NCBI RefSeq assembly: GCF_003033885.1
Contig: NZ_CP024081.1
Coordinates: forward strand, 5,205,178-5,269,177
DNA: 64,000 nucleotides
Origin: Pseudomonas rhizophila
Lineage (GTDB): Bacteria > Pseudomonadota > Gammaproteobacteria > Pseudomonadales > Pseudomonadaceae
Reading direction: 5' to 3'
Part shown: positions 28,649 through 41,136 of the stretch, in pieces
How positions within the stretch are numbered: position 1 is the stretch's first letter
How the letters are laid out: each line of letters starts with the position of its first letter
Notes under the pieces: generated by a model
Databases searched by the model: none
What the model was told of the DNA's origin: nothing
Seen by the model: only the letters and a program-made list of their open reading frames with translations
Program-made: the position numbers and the translations under genes

Positions 28649-31045
28649 TCAGGCCTCATTCACCGGTACCCGCACCGCCAGGGTCGTCCCCTCCCCAGGC
28701 TCACTTTCCAACGATAACTGCCCGCCCATGATCAACACCCGTTCCCGCATGCCGACCAGACCAAAGGAGGTCGGCCGCCCCGTGGCGGGAACGAATCCTA
28801 CACCGTCGTCGCTCACCGTCAGACAAAGCTGGTCGTCTTCCTGCACCAGCGTCAGTTCTACAGTATGCGCCTGAGCATGGCGCATCACATTGGTCAGCGC
28901 TTCCTGGAGAATTCGAAACAGACCGATGGCCTTGGCGTCGCTCAAGGGCGGAAGATTGTCCGGCACCTGTACCAGGCATGGGATCTGCGTGCGCGCCTCG
29001 AAACGCCGCGCCTGCCATTCGATGGCCGAGGCGATGCCCGCATCAAGGATCGGAGGTCGCAATGCCGTCGCCACGTCCCGCACCAACTGGAACAACTGGG
29101 CAATCAGGCGCTTCATGCTGTTGAGCCGCTCTTGCAGGCCCGGGTCGAGCTGCGCATAGGCCAGTTCGCACATGGACGTTTCCAGCTTCAAGACGGTCAA
29201 CATTTGCCCCAACTCGTCGTGGACCTCCCGAGCTATGCGCGCCTTTTCCTCTTCCCGCACGCTCTCCAGGTGCGCCGACAATTCGCGCAGTTGCTCCCTG
29301 GAGCTGGCCAGTTCCAGTTCGATGCGCTTGCTTTCGGTGATGTCCCAGACGATACCGTCCCACACGTAAGCGCCGTCCTCGAGACGACGGGTAATGGCCT
29401 TGATCTCGGCCCAGCGCTCCCGGCCTTCGCGGGTCAGGATGCGCCCCTGCCACGACCAGTCGCTGTCGCTGTCCAGCGCCTGATCCTGAGTGCGGTGATA
29501 ACTGGCCTTGTCCTGGGGGTGTACGAGGCTGCGCAGGCCGGTGTCGCTACGGGCCAGGGTCGCTGGCGAATACCCCACGAGGCTTTCGCTACCCTCACTG
29601 ATGTAGGCAAAGTCGATCTGCCCGGTTACCGGCGCCCGCTCCAGGCGAAAGACCAGGCCCGGGACGTTGGCAGCGATCCCCTGCAAGCGCGCCTCGCTTT
29701 CGCGCAGCGCCGCCAGCGCGCGACGGCGCTCGGTGACGTCGTTTATGTAGACCACCAGGTATTCGGCATCGCGAAAGCGCAGGAAGCTCAAGGAAACATC
29801 GGCCGGAAGGATGCTTCCATCGGCCCGCACGCATTCGGTTTCGAAACTCTGTGGCCCCTCCTCGCTGGCCCGGGCGCGTTTCCACAGGTTCAGCCAGCGA
29901 TCCATGTGCAGGCCCGGTTCGAAGTCGATCAAGGGGCGCTCAATGATCGCGCCCGGCGCATAGCCCAGCATGATTTCGGCGGCGCGGTTGGCATACCGTA
30001 CATGGCTATCCCAATTGACCCAGAGAATGCCGACAGTGCTTTGGTCGATGGAAAATTGTGTCAGGCGCAGGGCTTCCTCGCTGGCGGCCCGCTGGGCGAT
30101 GTCATTTCGCGCATTGCGCAGGCGCCGCTCCAGCGCCCTTTGCTCGCGGCGCTGCCAAAACACGATCGCCACGCAGCTCAAGAGCAGGGCCAGCAGCAAC
30201 AGGGTCAGGTTTTGCCAGAAACCCGGGGTGTCGGTCAGCCGCGGATATTTGGGCTTGAGCCAGCGACTGTGCAGTTGCTCAAGTTCCTTGGCCGGGATCG
30301 CCTGCAAACCGCTCTCGATGATGTTGGCCAACTCCGGCCAATCCCGGCGAGTGGCGACGCGCAACAGTTGCGGCAGGCCGATATCGCCTACGACCACCAG
30401 CCCGGCGAATTCAGGCTCGACCATCAGTCGCCCCAACTGCGCCTCATCGACCACCGCGTAACCGGCCTGCTGGCTCAACAACAGTTGCAACGCCTGACGC
30501 TCCAACGGTACGCCTTGAAGATTCAACGTCGGGTAGTTGCTACGCAAATAATCGGCCGTGGTACTGGGCATGCGCACCGCCACCCGCACTTGAGCATCGA
30601 GCTTTTCCAGCTCGACCCCTTCGGCGCCCTTCTTCTGGCCCACGATCAATTGCGGCACGCGCATGTAGGGGTCGGAAAACCGCCAGAGTCGCAGCCCGGC
30701 CGGGGTCTGGCTCAGCCCTGGGGCAATATCCACCTCACCGGAGCGCAACGCGGCTTCCAACTGCGCCACGTCCTGGAAATTGCGCCAGGTCAGTTCGACA
30801 TTCAACGCCTTGCCCAACCACTGCATCAGCTCGACATTGGTGCCGGACAGACGCTGCAAGCGCCGGTCATATTGCGCATAGGGCGCCTGCAACACGAGGC
30901 CGACGCGCAGTTGCGGATGCTGGAGCAGCCATTGTCGCTGGCCCGCGTCCAGTTGCACCCCAGTCAACGACGGTGCGGGCGCGGCCCACGCCATCAAGGG
31001 AAGCCATAAACAGCCGATAACCCACAGGCAGCAAAAACGCATCAT
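28649..31045 (-). CDS. agtS: Sensor histidine kinase with periplasmic amino-acid-binding domain (AgtS-like)
   Basis: Kinase of about 798 residues. It has a signal sequence (1 to about 22), a periplasmic SBP_bac_3-type domain (about 28-265), one membrane segment (about 285-303), two PAS regions (about 330-450 and 455-575), and a HisKA_3 dimerisation helix with His609 in REVHDELGQ. The C-terminal HATPase has NVMRHAQAH (N box) and DDGVGF (G1). The SBP sensor suggests direct detection of an amino-acid-like ligand, consistent with AgtS sensing of GABA/5-aminovalerate. Two adjacent ATGs (31045, 31042) are possible starts. It precedes agtR on the same strand and is divergent from the DUF3530 gene. 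Confidence 0.85.
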   Translation of the reverse strand: MMRFCCLWVIGCLWLPLMAWAAPAPSLTGVQLDAGQRQWLLQHPQLRVGLVLQAPYAQYDRRLQRLSGTNVELMQWLGKALNVELTWRNFQDVAQLEAALRSGEVDIAPGLSQTPAGLRLWRFSDPYMRVPQLIVGQKKGAEGVELEKLDAQVRVAVRMPSTTADYLRSNYPTLNLQGVPLERQALQLLLSQQAGYAVVDEAQLGRLMVEPEFAGLVVVGDIGLPQLLRVATRRDWPELANIIESGLQAIPAKELEQLHSRWLKPKYPRLTDTPGFWQNLTLLLLALLLSCVAIVFWQRREQRALERRLRNARNDIAQRAASEEALRLTQFSIDQSTVGILWVNWDSHVRYANRAAEIMLGYAPGAIIERPLIDFEPGLHMDRWLNLWKRARASEEGPQSFETECVRADGSILPADVSLSFLRFRDAEYLVVYINDVTERRRALAALRESEARLQGIAANVPGLVFRLERAPVTGQIDFAYISEGSESLVGYSPATLARSDTGLRSLVHPQDKASYHRTQDQALDSDSDWSWQGRILTREGRERWAEIKAITRRLEDGAYVWDGIVWDITESKRIELELASSREQLRELSAHLESVREEEKARIAREVHDELGQMLTVLKLETSMCELAYAQLDPGLQERLNSMKRLIAQLFQLVRDVATALRPPILDAGIASAIEWQARRFEARTQIPCLVQVPDNLPPLSDAKAIGLFRILQEALTNVMRHAQAHTVELTLVQEDDQLCLTVSDDGVGFVPATGRPTSFGLVGMRERVLIMGGQLSLESEPGEGTTLAVRVPVNEA

Positions 31046-31119
31046 CGAAGTCTCATGCACTGACAAATACTGACCAACCCATTAGGCTGCCGGAAATACT
31101 TCTGGTCATGGAATATCCG

Positions 31120-32115
31120 ATGCCCTTTGTTTATCGCCTGGCATTGCCAGCATTGTGCCTGTCGCTGATCCTGCCGAGTGCCTTTTCTGTACAGGCTGAA
31201 GAACCGGCCCCCGCGGCGGCGGATCAAGCCACCGAGGAAAAACCGGTCGAGCGTCCGCCTTTGCTCGAGCGCAGCGAGGAAGAAGCGACAGCACTTGAAC
31301 GGGAGATCCCGGTCCAGGAGCAACAACAGCTACAAACCGGCAGCGACACCTTCCTGGCTCTCTGGAAACCAGCCAACACCAGCGAACCCAAGGGTGCGGT
31401 CATCATAGTCCCCGGCGCCGGCGAAACCGCTGACTGGCCTCAAGTGATCGGCCCGATGCGCAAAAAGTTACCGGATATCGAGTGGAGCAGCCTGAGTATC
31501 ACCCTGCCGGACCTGCAAAGCGACGTCATCGCACCGCGCGTGGTGGAAACACCGCCCGAGACCAAACCGGCCGACGTGGCTGGCGCGGCACCGGACGCCA
31601 CGACCGCAGCACCGATTGAACAAGTGGCGGGCGGCGAGGCTGACGCTGTAGATCCGGTCGTTGCCCAAACCAGCGAGGAACACCTCCTGGCCGATGCCGA
31701 ACGTATCTTTGCCCGCATCGATGCCGCACTGGCCTACGCCGAACAGCAGGGCGCCCGCAGTATTGTTCTGCTGGGCCACGGCACCGGCGCCTATTGGGCG
31801 GCACGTTACCTGAATGAAAAACAGCCCTCGCAGATCGAGCGTTTCGTGATGGTCGCCGCCCAGACCCCGCTCGCAGTCAAGCCCGCCCTGGCCGAACTGA
31901 CTCCCACCTTGAAACTGGCCACCGCCGACATCTTCTACATGGACAAACCGCAGGATCGCAATGCAGCGCTGGAGCGTTTACAGGCCAGTAAGCGTCTTAA
32001 AGGGTCGAGCTTCAGTCAGGTGTCACTCAAAGCGGTGCCCAACTCATCGGCGCAGCAAGAACAGCTGTTTCGTCGGGTACGGGGTTGGTTGAACCCGCAG
32101 AAGCCGGGGGAGTGA
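31120..32115 (+). CDS. DUF3530 family exported alpha/beta-hydrolase-like protein
   Basis: Exported protein of 331 residues with a signal peptide (1 to about 26, ending VQA) and a hydrophilic Glu/Pro-rich linker. An alpha/beta-hydrolase-like region follows (KGAVIIVPGAGETADWPQVIGPMR and IVLLGHGTGAYWAARYL). The nucleophile-elbow position reads GHGTG, with no serine, so ordinary esterase activity is doubtful. ATG 31120 is preferred over 31108 because GGAA lies 8 nt upstream and it leads straight into the signal peptide. Function is unknown. It is divergent from the AgtS-like kinase. Confidence 0.8.
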   Translation: MPFVYRLALPALCLSLILPSAFSVQAEEPAPAAADQATEEKPVERPPLLERSEEEATALEREIPVQEQQQLQTGSDTFLALWKPANTSEPKGAVIIVPGAGETADWPQVIGPMRKKLPDIEWSSLSITLPDLQSDVIAPRVVETPPETKPADVAGAAPDATTAAPIEQVAGGEADAVDPVVAQTSEEHLLADAERIFARIDAALAYAEQQGARSIVLLGHGTGAYWAARYLNEKQPSQIERFVMVAAQTPLAVKPALAELTPTLKLATADIFYMDKPQDRNAALERLQASKRLKGSSFSQVSLKAVPNSSAQQEQLFRRVRGWLNPQKPGE

Positions 32116-32157
32116 GGCTTAGACAAGCCCCAAGCCAGCCACCGTGGTGATCCCCTT

Positions 32158-32925
32158 CTAGCGAAAGTCCCGGCGCTCGCGGATCAACCGATAGGCGTTG
32201 TGCAACTCCCGGGTCTTGTCGGTGGCGTCACGCACTTGCAACGGCGTCGCCCCACTGCCGGCAATCTTGTCCGGGTGGTGACGACTGAGCAGACGGCGAT
32301 AAGCCCGCTTGATCTGCGACGGCTCGCTGGTGGCCGAAACTCCCAGCAAGCGTAACGCCTCCTGATAGGTCGCGCCGCTGTTGGGCAACGACTGTTTGTG
32401 TGGTTCGTAATCCGCCGCCAGTGCCTGGACCTGTTGCGGCGTCCACCCCAGCCATTTGCCCCACTGAGCAAGCAACTCACGCTCGGCTATGCCCGCGCGA
32501 CCGTCGGCCCAGACCATCCGCCAGCAGGCGCGCAGCACACCCTCAGCCGCATGGGGCTGGGTCGCAAGGCGACGCAAATAACCGCGCAAATGGTCGTTTC
32601 CGGTTTTGCCCCGGTTGAATGCGGCGACGGCCCGGCGTTGCGCTGGCTCGCTCAGGTCCAGCGCGCGCATCTCCTGACGCGCCTGCTGGATGTGCCCATC
32701 CACCACTCGTCCATCGCTCTTGGCCAGCCGGCCCAGCAATACAAACAGCAACTCATCGTTGCGTAATGCCGGACGGCCACCCAAACGCTCGCGCAGCTGC
32801 GCCCAGCCTTGCAGATTAAGTCGCCGATCCAGCGCCTGTCCTAATAACGCTCCCAGCATGGCCCCCGGAATGCTGGCTATGGCAAAGCCCGCCCCGGCTC
32901 CAATCAGAGTCCCTGGCCACCACAT
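32158..32925 (-). CDS. djlA: DjlA-like membrane J-domain co-chaperone
   Basis: Predicted inner-membrane DnaK co-chaperone of 255 residues. It has an N-terminal glycine-zipper membrane segment (about 5-30), a TerB-like helical domain (about 58-165, LLFVLLGRLAKSDGRVVDGHI) and a C-terminal J domain (about 188-255) with the invariant HPD in SRHHPDKI. It is 1-2 nt from murU on the same strand, so it may be part of an amgK-murU-djlA unit. Confidence 0.92.
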   Translation of the reverse strand: MWWPGTLIGAGAGFAIASIPGAMLGALLGQALDRRLNLQGWAQLRERLGGRPALRNDELLFVLLGRLAKSDGRVVDGHIQQARQEMRALDLSEPAQRRAVAAFNRGKTGNDHLRGYLRRLATQPHAAEGVLRACWRMVWADGRAGIAERELLAQWGKWLGWTPQQVQALAADYEPHKQSLPNSGATYQEALRLLGVSATSEPSQIKRAYRRLLSRHHPDKIAGSGATPLQVRDATDKTRELHNAYRLIRERRDFR

Positions 32926-32926
32926 A

Positions 32927-34620
<1,694 letters not shown>

Positions 34621-34750
34621 TGCAAGGGTCTCCGACGGCGCTAGCCGTCAAGCGGGTCATGCTTTATTATCCAGCATCTTTTTCAGACCATCGAGAGGCG
34701 TGCGGCCCACACCGCGGGCAGATGGCACGCAGGAAGCCCGGACTAATAAG

Positions 34751-37549
34751 ATGGCATTGAAATCCCCCGCGTTTCGTAAAAAATTTCCGTTGCTGGTCAC
34801 CGGCAGTCTGCTGGCCCTGCAACCCTTGGCCTCTTCATTCGTCGTCGCGGCAGAGCAGTATGACTGCTCCGTCTCCGCTTCGGGTGCCTGGGACTGTTCG
34901 CCCAAGACGCCGGCTGCTGCATTGCCGCCACGTCCGGTGCATGACGGCAGTGCGGTTTCCGCCAGCGGCGAGGCCCCGGCCGACAGCAGCTCGGGCGAAG
35001 AAGCCGGCGACAAGCCCGTGCTCGTCACCGAAGCCAAAGGCCGCGGCCTGAAGTCTCGCAGTGCGGACTACAGTCACCTGGACTGGGTTCCACGGGAGAA
35101 CCTCACCCCTGCCCAATTGGCCGAAACCGGTCCTTATTGCGCCGGCGCCTATATCGAGCCCGTTCGTCCTGGCATGAATGACAAGACGGACAAAAGCGAC
35201 GCTCCGACCTTCCTTGGCGCCAAAGCATCGCGCTACCAGCAGGAAGAGCAGGTGGCAACGCTGGCCGGCGACGTGGTCATGCGTCAAGGCAGCATGCAGG
35301 TCGAGGCCGACGAGGCCAACCTGTACCAGGCTGAAAACCGCGGCGAGCTGAGCGGCAACGTGCGCGTTCGCGATAACGGTGCGCTCATCGTCGGCGACCA
35401 CGCCGATGTGCAGTTGGACACTGGCGAAGCCAAGGTCGACAACGCCGAATACGTGATGCACAAGTCGCGCATCCGCGGTAACGCGCTGTACGCCAAGCGT
35501 GCTGAAAACGCGATCATCCGCCTCAAGGACGGTACGTACACCACGTGCGAGCCGGGCAGCAACGCCTGGACACTCAAGGGCAACAACATCACCCTGAACC
35601 CGGCTACCGGCTTCGGCACCGCCACCAACGTGACGCTGCGGGTCAAGGACTTCCCGGTCCTGTATACGCCGTACATCTATTTCCCGATCGATGACCGTCG
35701 CCAGTCCGGCTTCCTGCCGCCGACAATCGGCACTGGCAGCGATACCGGCTTTTTGCTGGTCACCCCGTATTACTTCAACCTGGCACCCAACTACGATGCC
35801 ACGTTGTACCCACGTTACATGAGCAAGCGCGGCCTGTTGATGGAAGGCGAATTCCGCTACCTGACCAAGTCCAGCGAAGGTCAGTTCGGTGCGGCGTACC
35901 TCAACGATGAAGACGATGAACGCAGCGGCCAGTCCGACTACGACAAGACCCGCTACATGTACAACTGGCAGCACAAGGGCGGGCTCGATTCGCGTGTGCT
36001 GACGGAAGTCGACTACACCAAGATCAGCGATCCTTATTACTTCCAGGATCTGCAGTCCGACCAGATTGGTGTCGAGTCAAATGACTACGTGAACCAGCAG
36101 GGCGCCGTCAGCTATCGGGGTGACAACTACGTTGCGCGGCTGAATGCCCAGGCTTACCAGATGGCGACGATTTCGAAGATCACGCCGTATAACCGCCTGC
36201 CGCAGATCACCTTCATTGGCGACCTGCCGCAGCACCCGTATGGTCTGGATTTCGCCTACAAGACGGAGCTGGTGCGGTTTGATCGAGATTTACGGACCGG
36301 CAATTACACCGATGAGGACGGCAACGCCGAGCGATGGCTGGACACCAACGTTCGCGGCCTGGCACGGGCTAACGGCAATCGCCTGAACCTGGCGCCGGTT
36401 GTGAGCCTACCAATGGAAGCAAGCTATGGCTTCATCAAGCCGTCGCTTAAATACCAGTACACCCAATACGATCTGGACCTGGATGGCACGGGCAAGTCGC
36501 AAATTGCCGCACAGTCTGCCGAGGCTGATCGCCTGCGGGGTACTTATAGTGGCAGCCAGAGCCGCGGCGTCCCAATCGCCAGCATCGACAGCGGTCTGTA
36601 CTTCGACCGGGACACCCAGTGGTTTGGCAGTAACTACCGTCAAACCCTGGAGCCGCGCCTGTTCTACCTCTATGTTCCGGAGAAAGATCAGAGCGACATC
36701 CCGGTTTTCGACACTGGCGAATCCACCTTCAGCTACTCCTCGCTGTTCCGGGACAACCGTTTCTCCGGCTCCGACCGTGTCGGCGACGAGAACAAACTCT
36801 CCCTGGGCGTGACCAGCCGCTGGATCCAGGAAAACGGTTTCGAGCGCCAGCGCGTCAGCGTCGGCCAGGCCTTTTACTTCAAGGACCGCGAAGTTCAACT
36901 GCCAGGCATCGATTTCAACACGCGTGAAGATGCCAAGTCAGACGTATCTCCTTATGCACTGGAGTACGAATTCCGCTGGAACCGCGATTGGCGAACCACG
37001 GCTACGTACAACTGGGACCCGGACACCCGCAGCCCCCGCTCTGGCAGCGCGATGTTCCACTACCAGCCTGAAGACAACCCGAACAAGGTCATCAACGCCG
37101 GTTACCGCTACCGCAACGACCAGGTGCGCTACGACCAGACTACTGGCCAATGGTCCGTGGGTGGTGGCGACTATGGCACTCCGGGCACTCCGGGCTACGT
37201 GAAGGACTACTACAAGATCCAGCAGCACGACTTCTCGGTCATCTGGCCGGTCGTGCCGCAGTGGAATCTCATCAGCCGCTGGCAGTATGACTACAACCGC
37301 AACCGTACCCTGGAAGCCTTCGGTGGTTTCGAATACGACAACTGCTGCTGGAAACTGCGCCTGATCAACCGTTACTGGGTCGACTATGAAGAGTTCAGTC
37401 AAGCCGCCCCGGAAAACGAGAAGGGCGACCACGGCATCTTCCTCCAAATTGTCCTGAAGGGACTCGGCGGCCTCACCGGCGCCAAGGTAGAGAGCTTCCT
37501 CGACAAAGGCATCCAAGGTTATCGTGAACGTGAAGACCAAGCTTTCTGA
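34751..37549 (+). CDS. lptD: LPS-assembly outer-membrane protein LptD
   Basis: Essential outer-membrane barrel that inserts LPS in the outer leaflet with LptE. The 932-residue precursor has a signal peptide (1 to about 34), an extended N-terminal region with two cysteines (Cys39, Cys49), an OstA/LptA-like jellyroll (about 150-300, including [10 protein letters not shown]), and a C-terminal barrel carrying the NCCWKLRL cysteine pair expected for the inter-domain disulphides. The ATG at 34751 follows AATAAG and leads directly into the signal peptide. It is first gene of lptD-surA-pdxA-ksgA-apaG-apaH. Confidence 0.96.
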   Translation: MALKSPAFRKKFPLLVTGSLLALQPLASSFVVAAEQYDCSVSASGAWDCSPKTPAAALPPRPVHDGSAVSASGEAPADSSSGEEAGDKPVLVTEAKGRGLKSRSADYSHLDWVPRENLTPAQLAETGPYCAGAYIEPVRPGMNDKTDKSDAPTFLGAKASRYQQEEQVATLAGDVVMRQGSMQVEADEANLYQAENRGELSGNVRVRDNGALIVGDHADVQLDTGEAKVDNAEYVMHKSRIRGNALYAKRAENAIIRLKDGTYTTCEPGSNAWTLKGNNITLNPATGFGTATNVTLRVKDFPVLYTPYIYFPIDDRRQSGFLPPTIGTGSDTGFLLVTPYYFNLAPNYDATLYPRYMSKRGLLMEGEFRYLTKSSEGQFGAAYLNDEDDERSGQSDYDKTRYMYNWQHKGGLDSRVLTEVDYTKISDPYYFQDLQSDQIGVESNDYVNQQGAVSYRGDNYVARLNAQAYQMATISKITPYNRLPQITFIGDLPQHPYGLDFAYKTELVRFDRDLRTGNYTDEDGNAERWLDTNVRGLARANGNRLNLAPVVSLPMEASYGFIKPSLKYQYTQYDLDLDGTGKSQIAAQSAEADRLRGTYSGSQSRGVPIASIDSGLYFDRDTQWFGSNYRQTLEPRLFYLYVPEKDQSDIPVFDTGESTFSYSSLFRDNRFSGSDRVGDENKLSLGVTSRWIQENGFERQRVSVGQAFYFKDREVQLPGIDFNTREDAKSDVSPYALEYEFRWNRDWRTTATYNWDPDTRSPRSGSAMFHYQPEDNPNKVINAGYRYRNDQVRYDQTTGQWSVGGGDYGTPGTPGYVKDYYKIQQHDFSVIWPVVPQWNLISRWQYDYNRNRTLEAFGGFEYDNCCWKLRLINRYWVDYEEFSQAAPENEKGDHGIFLQIVLKGLGGLTGAKVESFLDKGIQGYREREDQAF

Positions 37550-38846
37550 TTGTCTGCGCCCGCTGATGCTGGGCGCGCTGTTCCTGGGTACTGCGGCCAA
37601 CGCCGCGGTACAGCCCATCGACAAAGTGGTGGCTATCGTCGACAACGACGTGGTCATGCAAAGCCAGCTGGACCAGCGCGTCCATGAAGTGCAGCAGACC
37701 ATCGCCAAGCGCGGTGGTGGCTTGCCGCCTCCGGGCGTACTGGATCAACAGGTGCTCGAACGCCTGATCGTCGAAAACCTGCAATTGCAGATTGGCGAAC
37801 GCTCGGGCATCCGCATCACTGATGAAGAATTGAACCAGGCCGTCGGCACCATTGCCCAGCGCAACAACATGAGCGTCGACCAGTTCCGCGCCGCCCTGGC
37901 TCGCGACGGCCTCTCTTACGAGGACGCTCGCGATCAGATCCGCCGCGAGATGATCATCAGCCGTGTGCGCCAGCGTCGTGTAGCCGAACGCATCCAGGTG
38001 TCCGAGCAGGAAGTGAAAAACTTCCTCGCCTCCGATCTGGGCAAGATGCAGCTTTCCGAGGAACTGCACCTGGCGAACATCCTGGTTCCTACCCCGGAAA
38101 GCGCCAACTCCGAAGCCATCCAGAATGCTTACCGCCAGGCGATGGACATCTACCAGCAGCTCAAGCAAGGCGCCGACTTCGGTCAGATGGCCATTGCCAG
38201 GTCTGGCAGTGACAACGCCCTGGAAGGTGGTGATATGGGCTGGCGCAAAGCCGCCCAATTGCCCCCTCCGTTCGATCGCGAACTGAGCAGCATGGCCGTG
38301 GGTGACATCACTCAACCAGCCCGCACGCCCGGCGGCTTCATTATCCTCAAGCTGTTGGAAAAGCGCGGTGGCGGTGCTCAGGTGCGTGACGAAGTGCATG
38401 TTCGTCATATCCTGATCAAGCCAAGCGAGATCCGCAGCGAAGCCGAGACCCAGCGTCTGGCGCAAAAGCTTTATGAGCGCATCGAAGCGGGTGAAGATTT
38501 CGCCGAGCTGGCCAAGAGCTTCTCGGAAGACCCGGGTTCAGCCCTCAACGGCGGCGACCTGAACTGGGTTGACCCGAACGCACTGGTGCCCGAGTTCCGC
38601 CAGGTGATGGCCGAGACACCACAAGGCCAGTTGTCCAAGCCGTTCAAGAGCCCTTATGGCTGGCACGTACTGGAAGTCCTTGGCCGCCGCGCCACCGACA
38701 GCACCACCCAGGCTCGTGAACAACAGGCGATGACCGTGCTGCGCAACCGCAAATACGACGAAGAGCTGCAAACCTGGCTGCGTCAGATTCGCGATGAAGC
38801 CTACGTCGAAATCAAACTCCCTGGTGCAGACCAGGCAGCGCAGTGA
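37530..38846 (+). CDS. surA: Periplasmic peptidyl-prolyl isomerase/chaperone SurA
   Basis: Chaperone for outer-membrane barrels such as LptD. It has a signal peptide (1 to about 26, ending ANA), an N-terminal SurA domain, and two parvulin domains (about 165-270 starting near [11 protein letters not shown], and about 278-380 starting near [12 protein letters not shown]). The start is uncertain between two in-frame GTG codons: 37524 (AAGG 5 nt upstream) and 37530, which gives the expected (M/V)[11 protein letters not shown]-terminus. Either way the gene begins inside the last codons of lptD, so the two are translationally coupled. Its stop overlaps the GTG of pdxA. Confidence 0.95.
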   Translation: MKTKLSDCLRPLMLGALFLGTAANAAVQPIDKVVAIVDNDVVMQSQLDQRVHEVQQTIAKRGGGLPPPGVLDQQVLERLIVENLQLQIGERSGIRITDEELNQAVGTIAQRNNMSVDQFRAALARDGLSYEDARDQIRREMIISRVRQRRVAERIQVSEQEVKNFLASDLGKMQLSEELHLANILVPTPESANSEAIQNAYRQAMDIYQQLKQGADFGQMAIARSGSDNALEGGDMGWRKAAQLPPPFDRELSSMAVGDITQPARTPGGFIILKLLEKRGGGAQVRDEVHVRHILIKPSEIRSEAETQRLAQKLYERIEAGEDFAELAKSFSEDPGSALNGGDLNWVDPNALVPEFRQVMAETPQGQLSKPFKSPYGWHVLEVLGRRATDSTTQAREQQAMTVLRNRKYDEELQTWLRQIRDEAYVEIKLPGADQAAQ

Positions 38847-39832
38847 AACCCAAGCGTTTCGCGCTGACACCCGGCGAGCCTGCCGGCATCGGTCCCGACC
38901 TGTGCCTGCTGCTCGCCTCGCAACCCCAGCCACATCCCCTGATAGCCATCACCAGCCGCGACCTGCTCCTCGAGCGGGCTGCGCAGCTGGGGGTGGTCGT
39001 CGACCTGCTGCTGGTGACACCGGGAGCCTGGCCGGATGTCCCGGCACCCGCCAACAGCCTGTATGTCTGGGATACGCCACTGGGCGCCCCGGTGGTTACC
39101 GGGCAACTGGACAAGACCAACGCGGCATTCGTCCTGCAAACCCTGACCCGCGCTGCCCAGGGCTGCCTGGACGGGAGTTTCGCCGGCATGATCACCGCTC
39201 CGGTGCACAAGGGCGTGATCAACGAATCCGGGATTGCCTTTTCCGGGCATACCGAGTTCCTGGCGGACCTGACCCACACCACGCAGGTGGTAATGATGCT
39301 CGCCACCCGCGGCCTGCGCGTGGCACTGGTGACCACGCACCTGCCCTTGCGGGACGTCGCCGAGGCCATCACCCCGCAACGCCTGGAGCGGGTCACGCGG
39401 ATATTGCACGCCGACCTGCAGGAAAAGTTCGGCATCGCCCGGCCCCGTATCCTGGTGTGCGGGCTCAACCCCCATGCCGGTGAAGGCGGACATCTGGGCC
39501 ATGAAGAAATCGACACCATAGAACCCACCTTGGAGCGCTTGCGCAGCGAGGGCATGGACCTGCGTGGCCCGCTGCCTGCCGACACTCTGTTCACCCCCAA
39601 ATATCTGGAGCACTGCGACGCGGTGCTGGCGATGTACCACGATCAGGGCCTGCCCGTACTGAAGTACAAAGGCTTCGGCGCGGCAGTCAACGTAACCCTG
39701 GGCCTGCCGATCATCCGCACATCGGTGGACCATGGCACCGCCCTGGACCTGGCCGGCAGTGGCAGGATCGATACCGGCAGCCTGCAGGTCGCCTTGGAAA
39801 CCGCCTACCAGATGGCCGAGACCCATTTATGA
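38843..39832 (+). CDS. pdxA: 4-hydroxythreonine-4-phosphate dehydrogenase
   Basis: NAD-dependent oxidation and decarboxylation step of pyridoxal-5-phosphate synthesis. The 329-residue protein has the N-terminal [26 protein letters not shown] with a metal/substrate histidine, and [12 protein letters not shown] with another metal ligand. It starts with GTG at 38843, overlapping the surA stop (GTGA), and overlaps ksgA by 4 nt at its end. Confidence 0.96.
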   Translation: MKPKRFALTPGEPAGIGPDLCLLLASQPQPHPLIAITSRDLLLERAAQLGVVVDLLLVTPGAWPDVPAPANSLYVWDTPLGAPVVTGQLDKTNAAFVLQTLTRAAQGCLDGSFAGMITAPVHKGVINESGIAFSGHTEFLADLTHTTQVVMMLATRGLRVALVTTHLPLRDVAEAITPQRLERVTRILHADLQEKFGIARPRILVCGLNPHAGEGGHLGHEEIDTIEPTLERLRSEGMDLRGPLPADTLFTPKYLEHCDAVLAMYHDQGLPVLKYKGFGAAVNVTLGLPIIRTSVDHGTALDLAGSGRIDTGSLQVALETAYQMAETHL

Positions 39833-40647
39833 CCGAGCAATACCAACACCGCGCGCGTAAGCGCTTCGGCCAGAACTTCCTGCATGACGCTGGCGTAATC
39901 GATCGCATCCTGCGCTCCATCAATGCCAAACCCGACGATCGCCTGCTGGAGATTGGCCCGGGCCAGGGCGCGCTGACCGAAGGCCTGCTCGGCAGCGGTG
40001 CGCAACTGGATGTGGTGGAACTGGACAAGGATCTGATCCCGATCCTCAACCAGCAGTTCGCTGGCATGAGCAATTTCAACCTGCACCAGGGCGACGCGCT
40101 GAAGTTTGACTTCAATAGCCTGGAGGCTGCGCCCAATAGCCTGCGGGTGGTGGGGAATCTGCCGTACAACATCTCCACGCCGCTGATCTTTCATCTGCTG
40201 AGCAACGCTGGCCTGATCCGCGACATGCACTTCATGTTGCAAAAAGAGGTGGTCGAACGGCTCGCTGCTGGCCCTGGCGGCGGTGACTGGGGTCGCCTGT
40301 CGATCATGGTTCAGTACCATTGCCGGGTCGAACATCTGTTCAACGTAGGCCCCGGGGCATTCAACCCGCCCCCCAAAGTCGACTCGGCCATCGTCCGCCT
40401 GGTACCCCATGCCGTCCTGCCGCACCCGGCCAAGGATCATCGCCTGCTGGAGCGCGTCGTACGCGAAGCTTTCAATCAGCGTCGCAAAACCCTGCGCAAC
40501 ACCCTGAAGCTATTGCTCAGCAGCGCCGAAATCGAAGCCGCCGGCGTTGACGGCAGCCTGCGTCCCGAGCAATTGGACCTGGCGGCGTTCGTGCGCCTGG
40601 CCGACAAACTCAGCGAACAGGTAACGCCCAAAGCCGACGCCATCTGA
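39829..40647 (+). CDS. rsmA: 16S rRNA (adenine1518/1519-N6) dimethyltransferase
   Basis: KsgA/RsmA methyltransferase that dimethylates two adenines near the 3' end of 16S rRNA late in small-subunit assembly. The 272 residues carry the SAM-binding [15 protein letters not shown] (about 42-56), the acidic loop DVVELDKDL, and the catalytic motif IV NLPYNIS (about 113-119). Its ATG overlaps the pdxA stop (ATGA). Confidence 0.97.
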   Translation: MTEQYQHRARKRFGQNFLHDAGVIDRILRSINAKPDDRLLEIGPGQGALTEGLLGSGAQLDVVELDKDLIPILNQQFAGMSNFNLHQGDALKFDFNSLEAAPNSLRVVGNLPYNISTPLIFHLLSNAGLIRDMHFMLQKEVVERLAAGPGGGDWGRLSIMVQYHCRVEHLFNVGPGAFNPPPKVDSAIVRLVPHAVLPHPAKDHRLLERVVREAFNQRRKTLRNTLKLLLSSAEIEAAGVDGSLRPEQLDLAAFVRLADKLSEQVTPKADAI

Positions 40648-40755
40648 CAAGCTCATCGCTATCGGGTGGGACGTCTGGTCTACTACCCGATACATGGCCT
40701 AGACTGATCTTCTCAGCTACGCCCGCGTCCCGCTTCGCTTTTAAGGCCTTTTTGC

Positions 40756-41136
40756 ATGTCCGATCTTCGTTATCAGGTCGACGTCAGCGTCGCCACCCGC
40801 TTTCTGGCAGAACAGTCGCAACCTGAGCACAACCGTTTCGCCTTCGCCTATACCATTACCGTGAGCAACAACGGCTCATTGCCAGCCCGCCTGCTATCAC
40901 GCCACTGGGTCATCACCGACGGCGATGGTCATGTTGAGCACGTGCGGGGCGAGGGTGTGGTCGGTCAGCAACCGCTGATCGACGCTGGAAAAAGCCACAG
41001 CTACAGCAGCGGGACGGTGATGACGACCAAGGTCGGCACCATGCAGGGCACGTACCAGATGCTGGCGGAGGACGGCACGCGTTTCGACGCGATCATCAAG
41101 CCGTTTCGCCTGGCGGTACCCGGAGCCCTGCACTGA
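40756..41136 (+). CDS. apaG: Co2+/Mg2+ efflux-associated protein ApaG
   Basis: Small beta-sandwich (fibronectin-III-like) protein of 126 residues. It carries the typical ApaG run [24 protein letters not shown]... and the glycine-rich [19 protein letters not shown]. The molecular function is uncertain; mutants of homologues show altered cobalt/magnesium sensitivity. Its stop overlaps the apaH start (TGATG), giving tight coupling. A 108-bp gap with no recognised element separates it from ksgA. Confidence 0.95.
   Translation: MSDLRYQVDVSVATRFLAEQSQPEHNRFAFAYTITVSNNGSLPARLLSRHWVITDGDGHVEHVRGEGVVGQQPLIDAGKSHSYSSGTVMTTKVGTMQGTYQMLAEDGTRFDAIIKPFRLAVPGALH

Noticed and set aside
28865..31009. 714-codon open frame on the plus strand opposite the AgtS-like kinase
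   Set aside because: It is a mirror of the GC-rich codon pattern of the kinase gene; the translation shows no domain and the minus-strand gene has complete kinase motifs.
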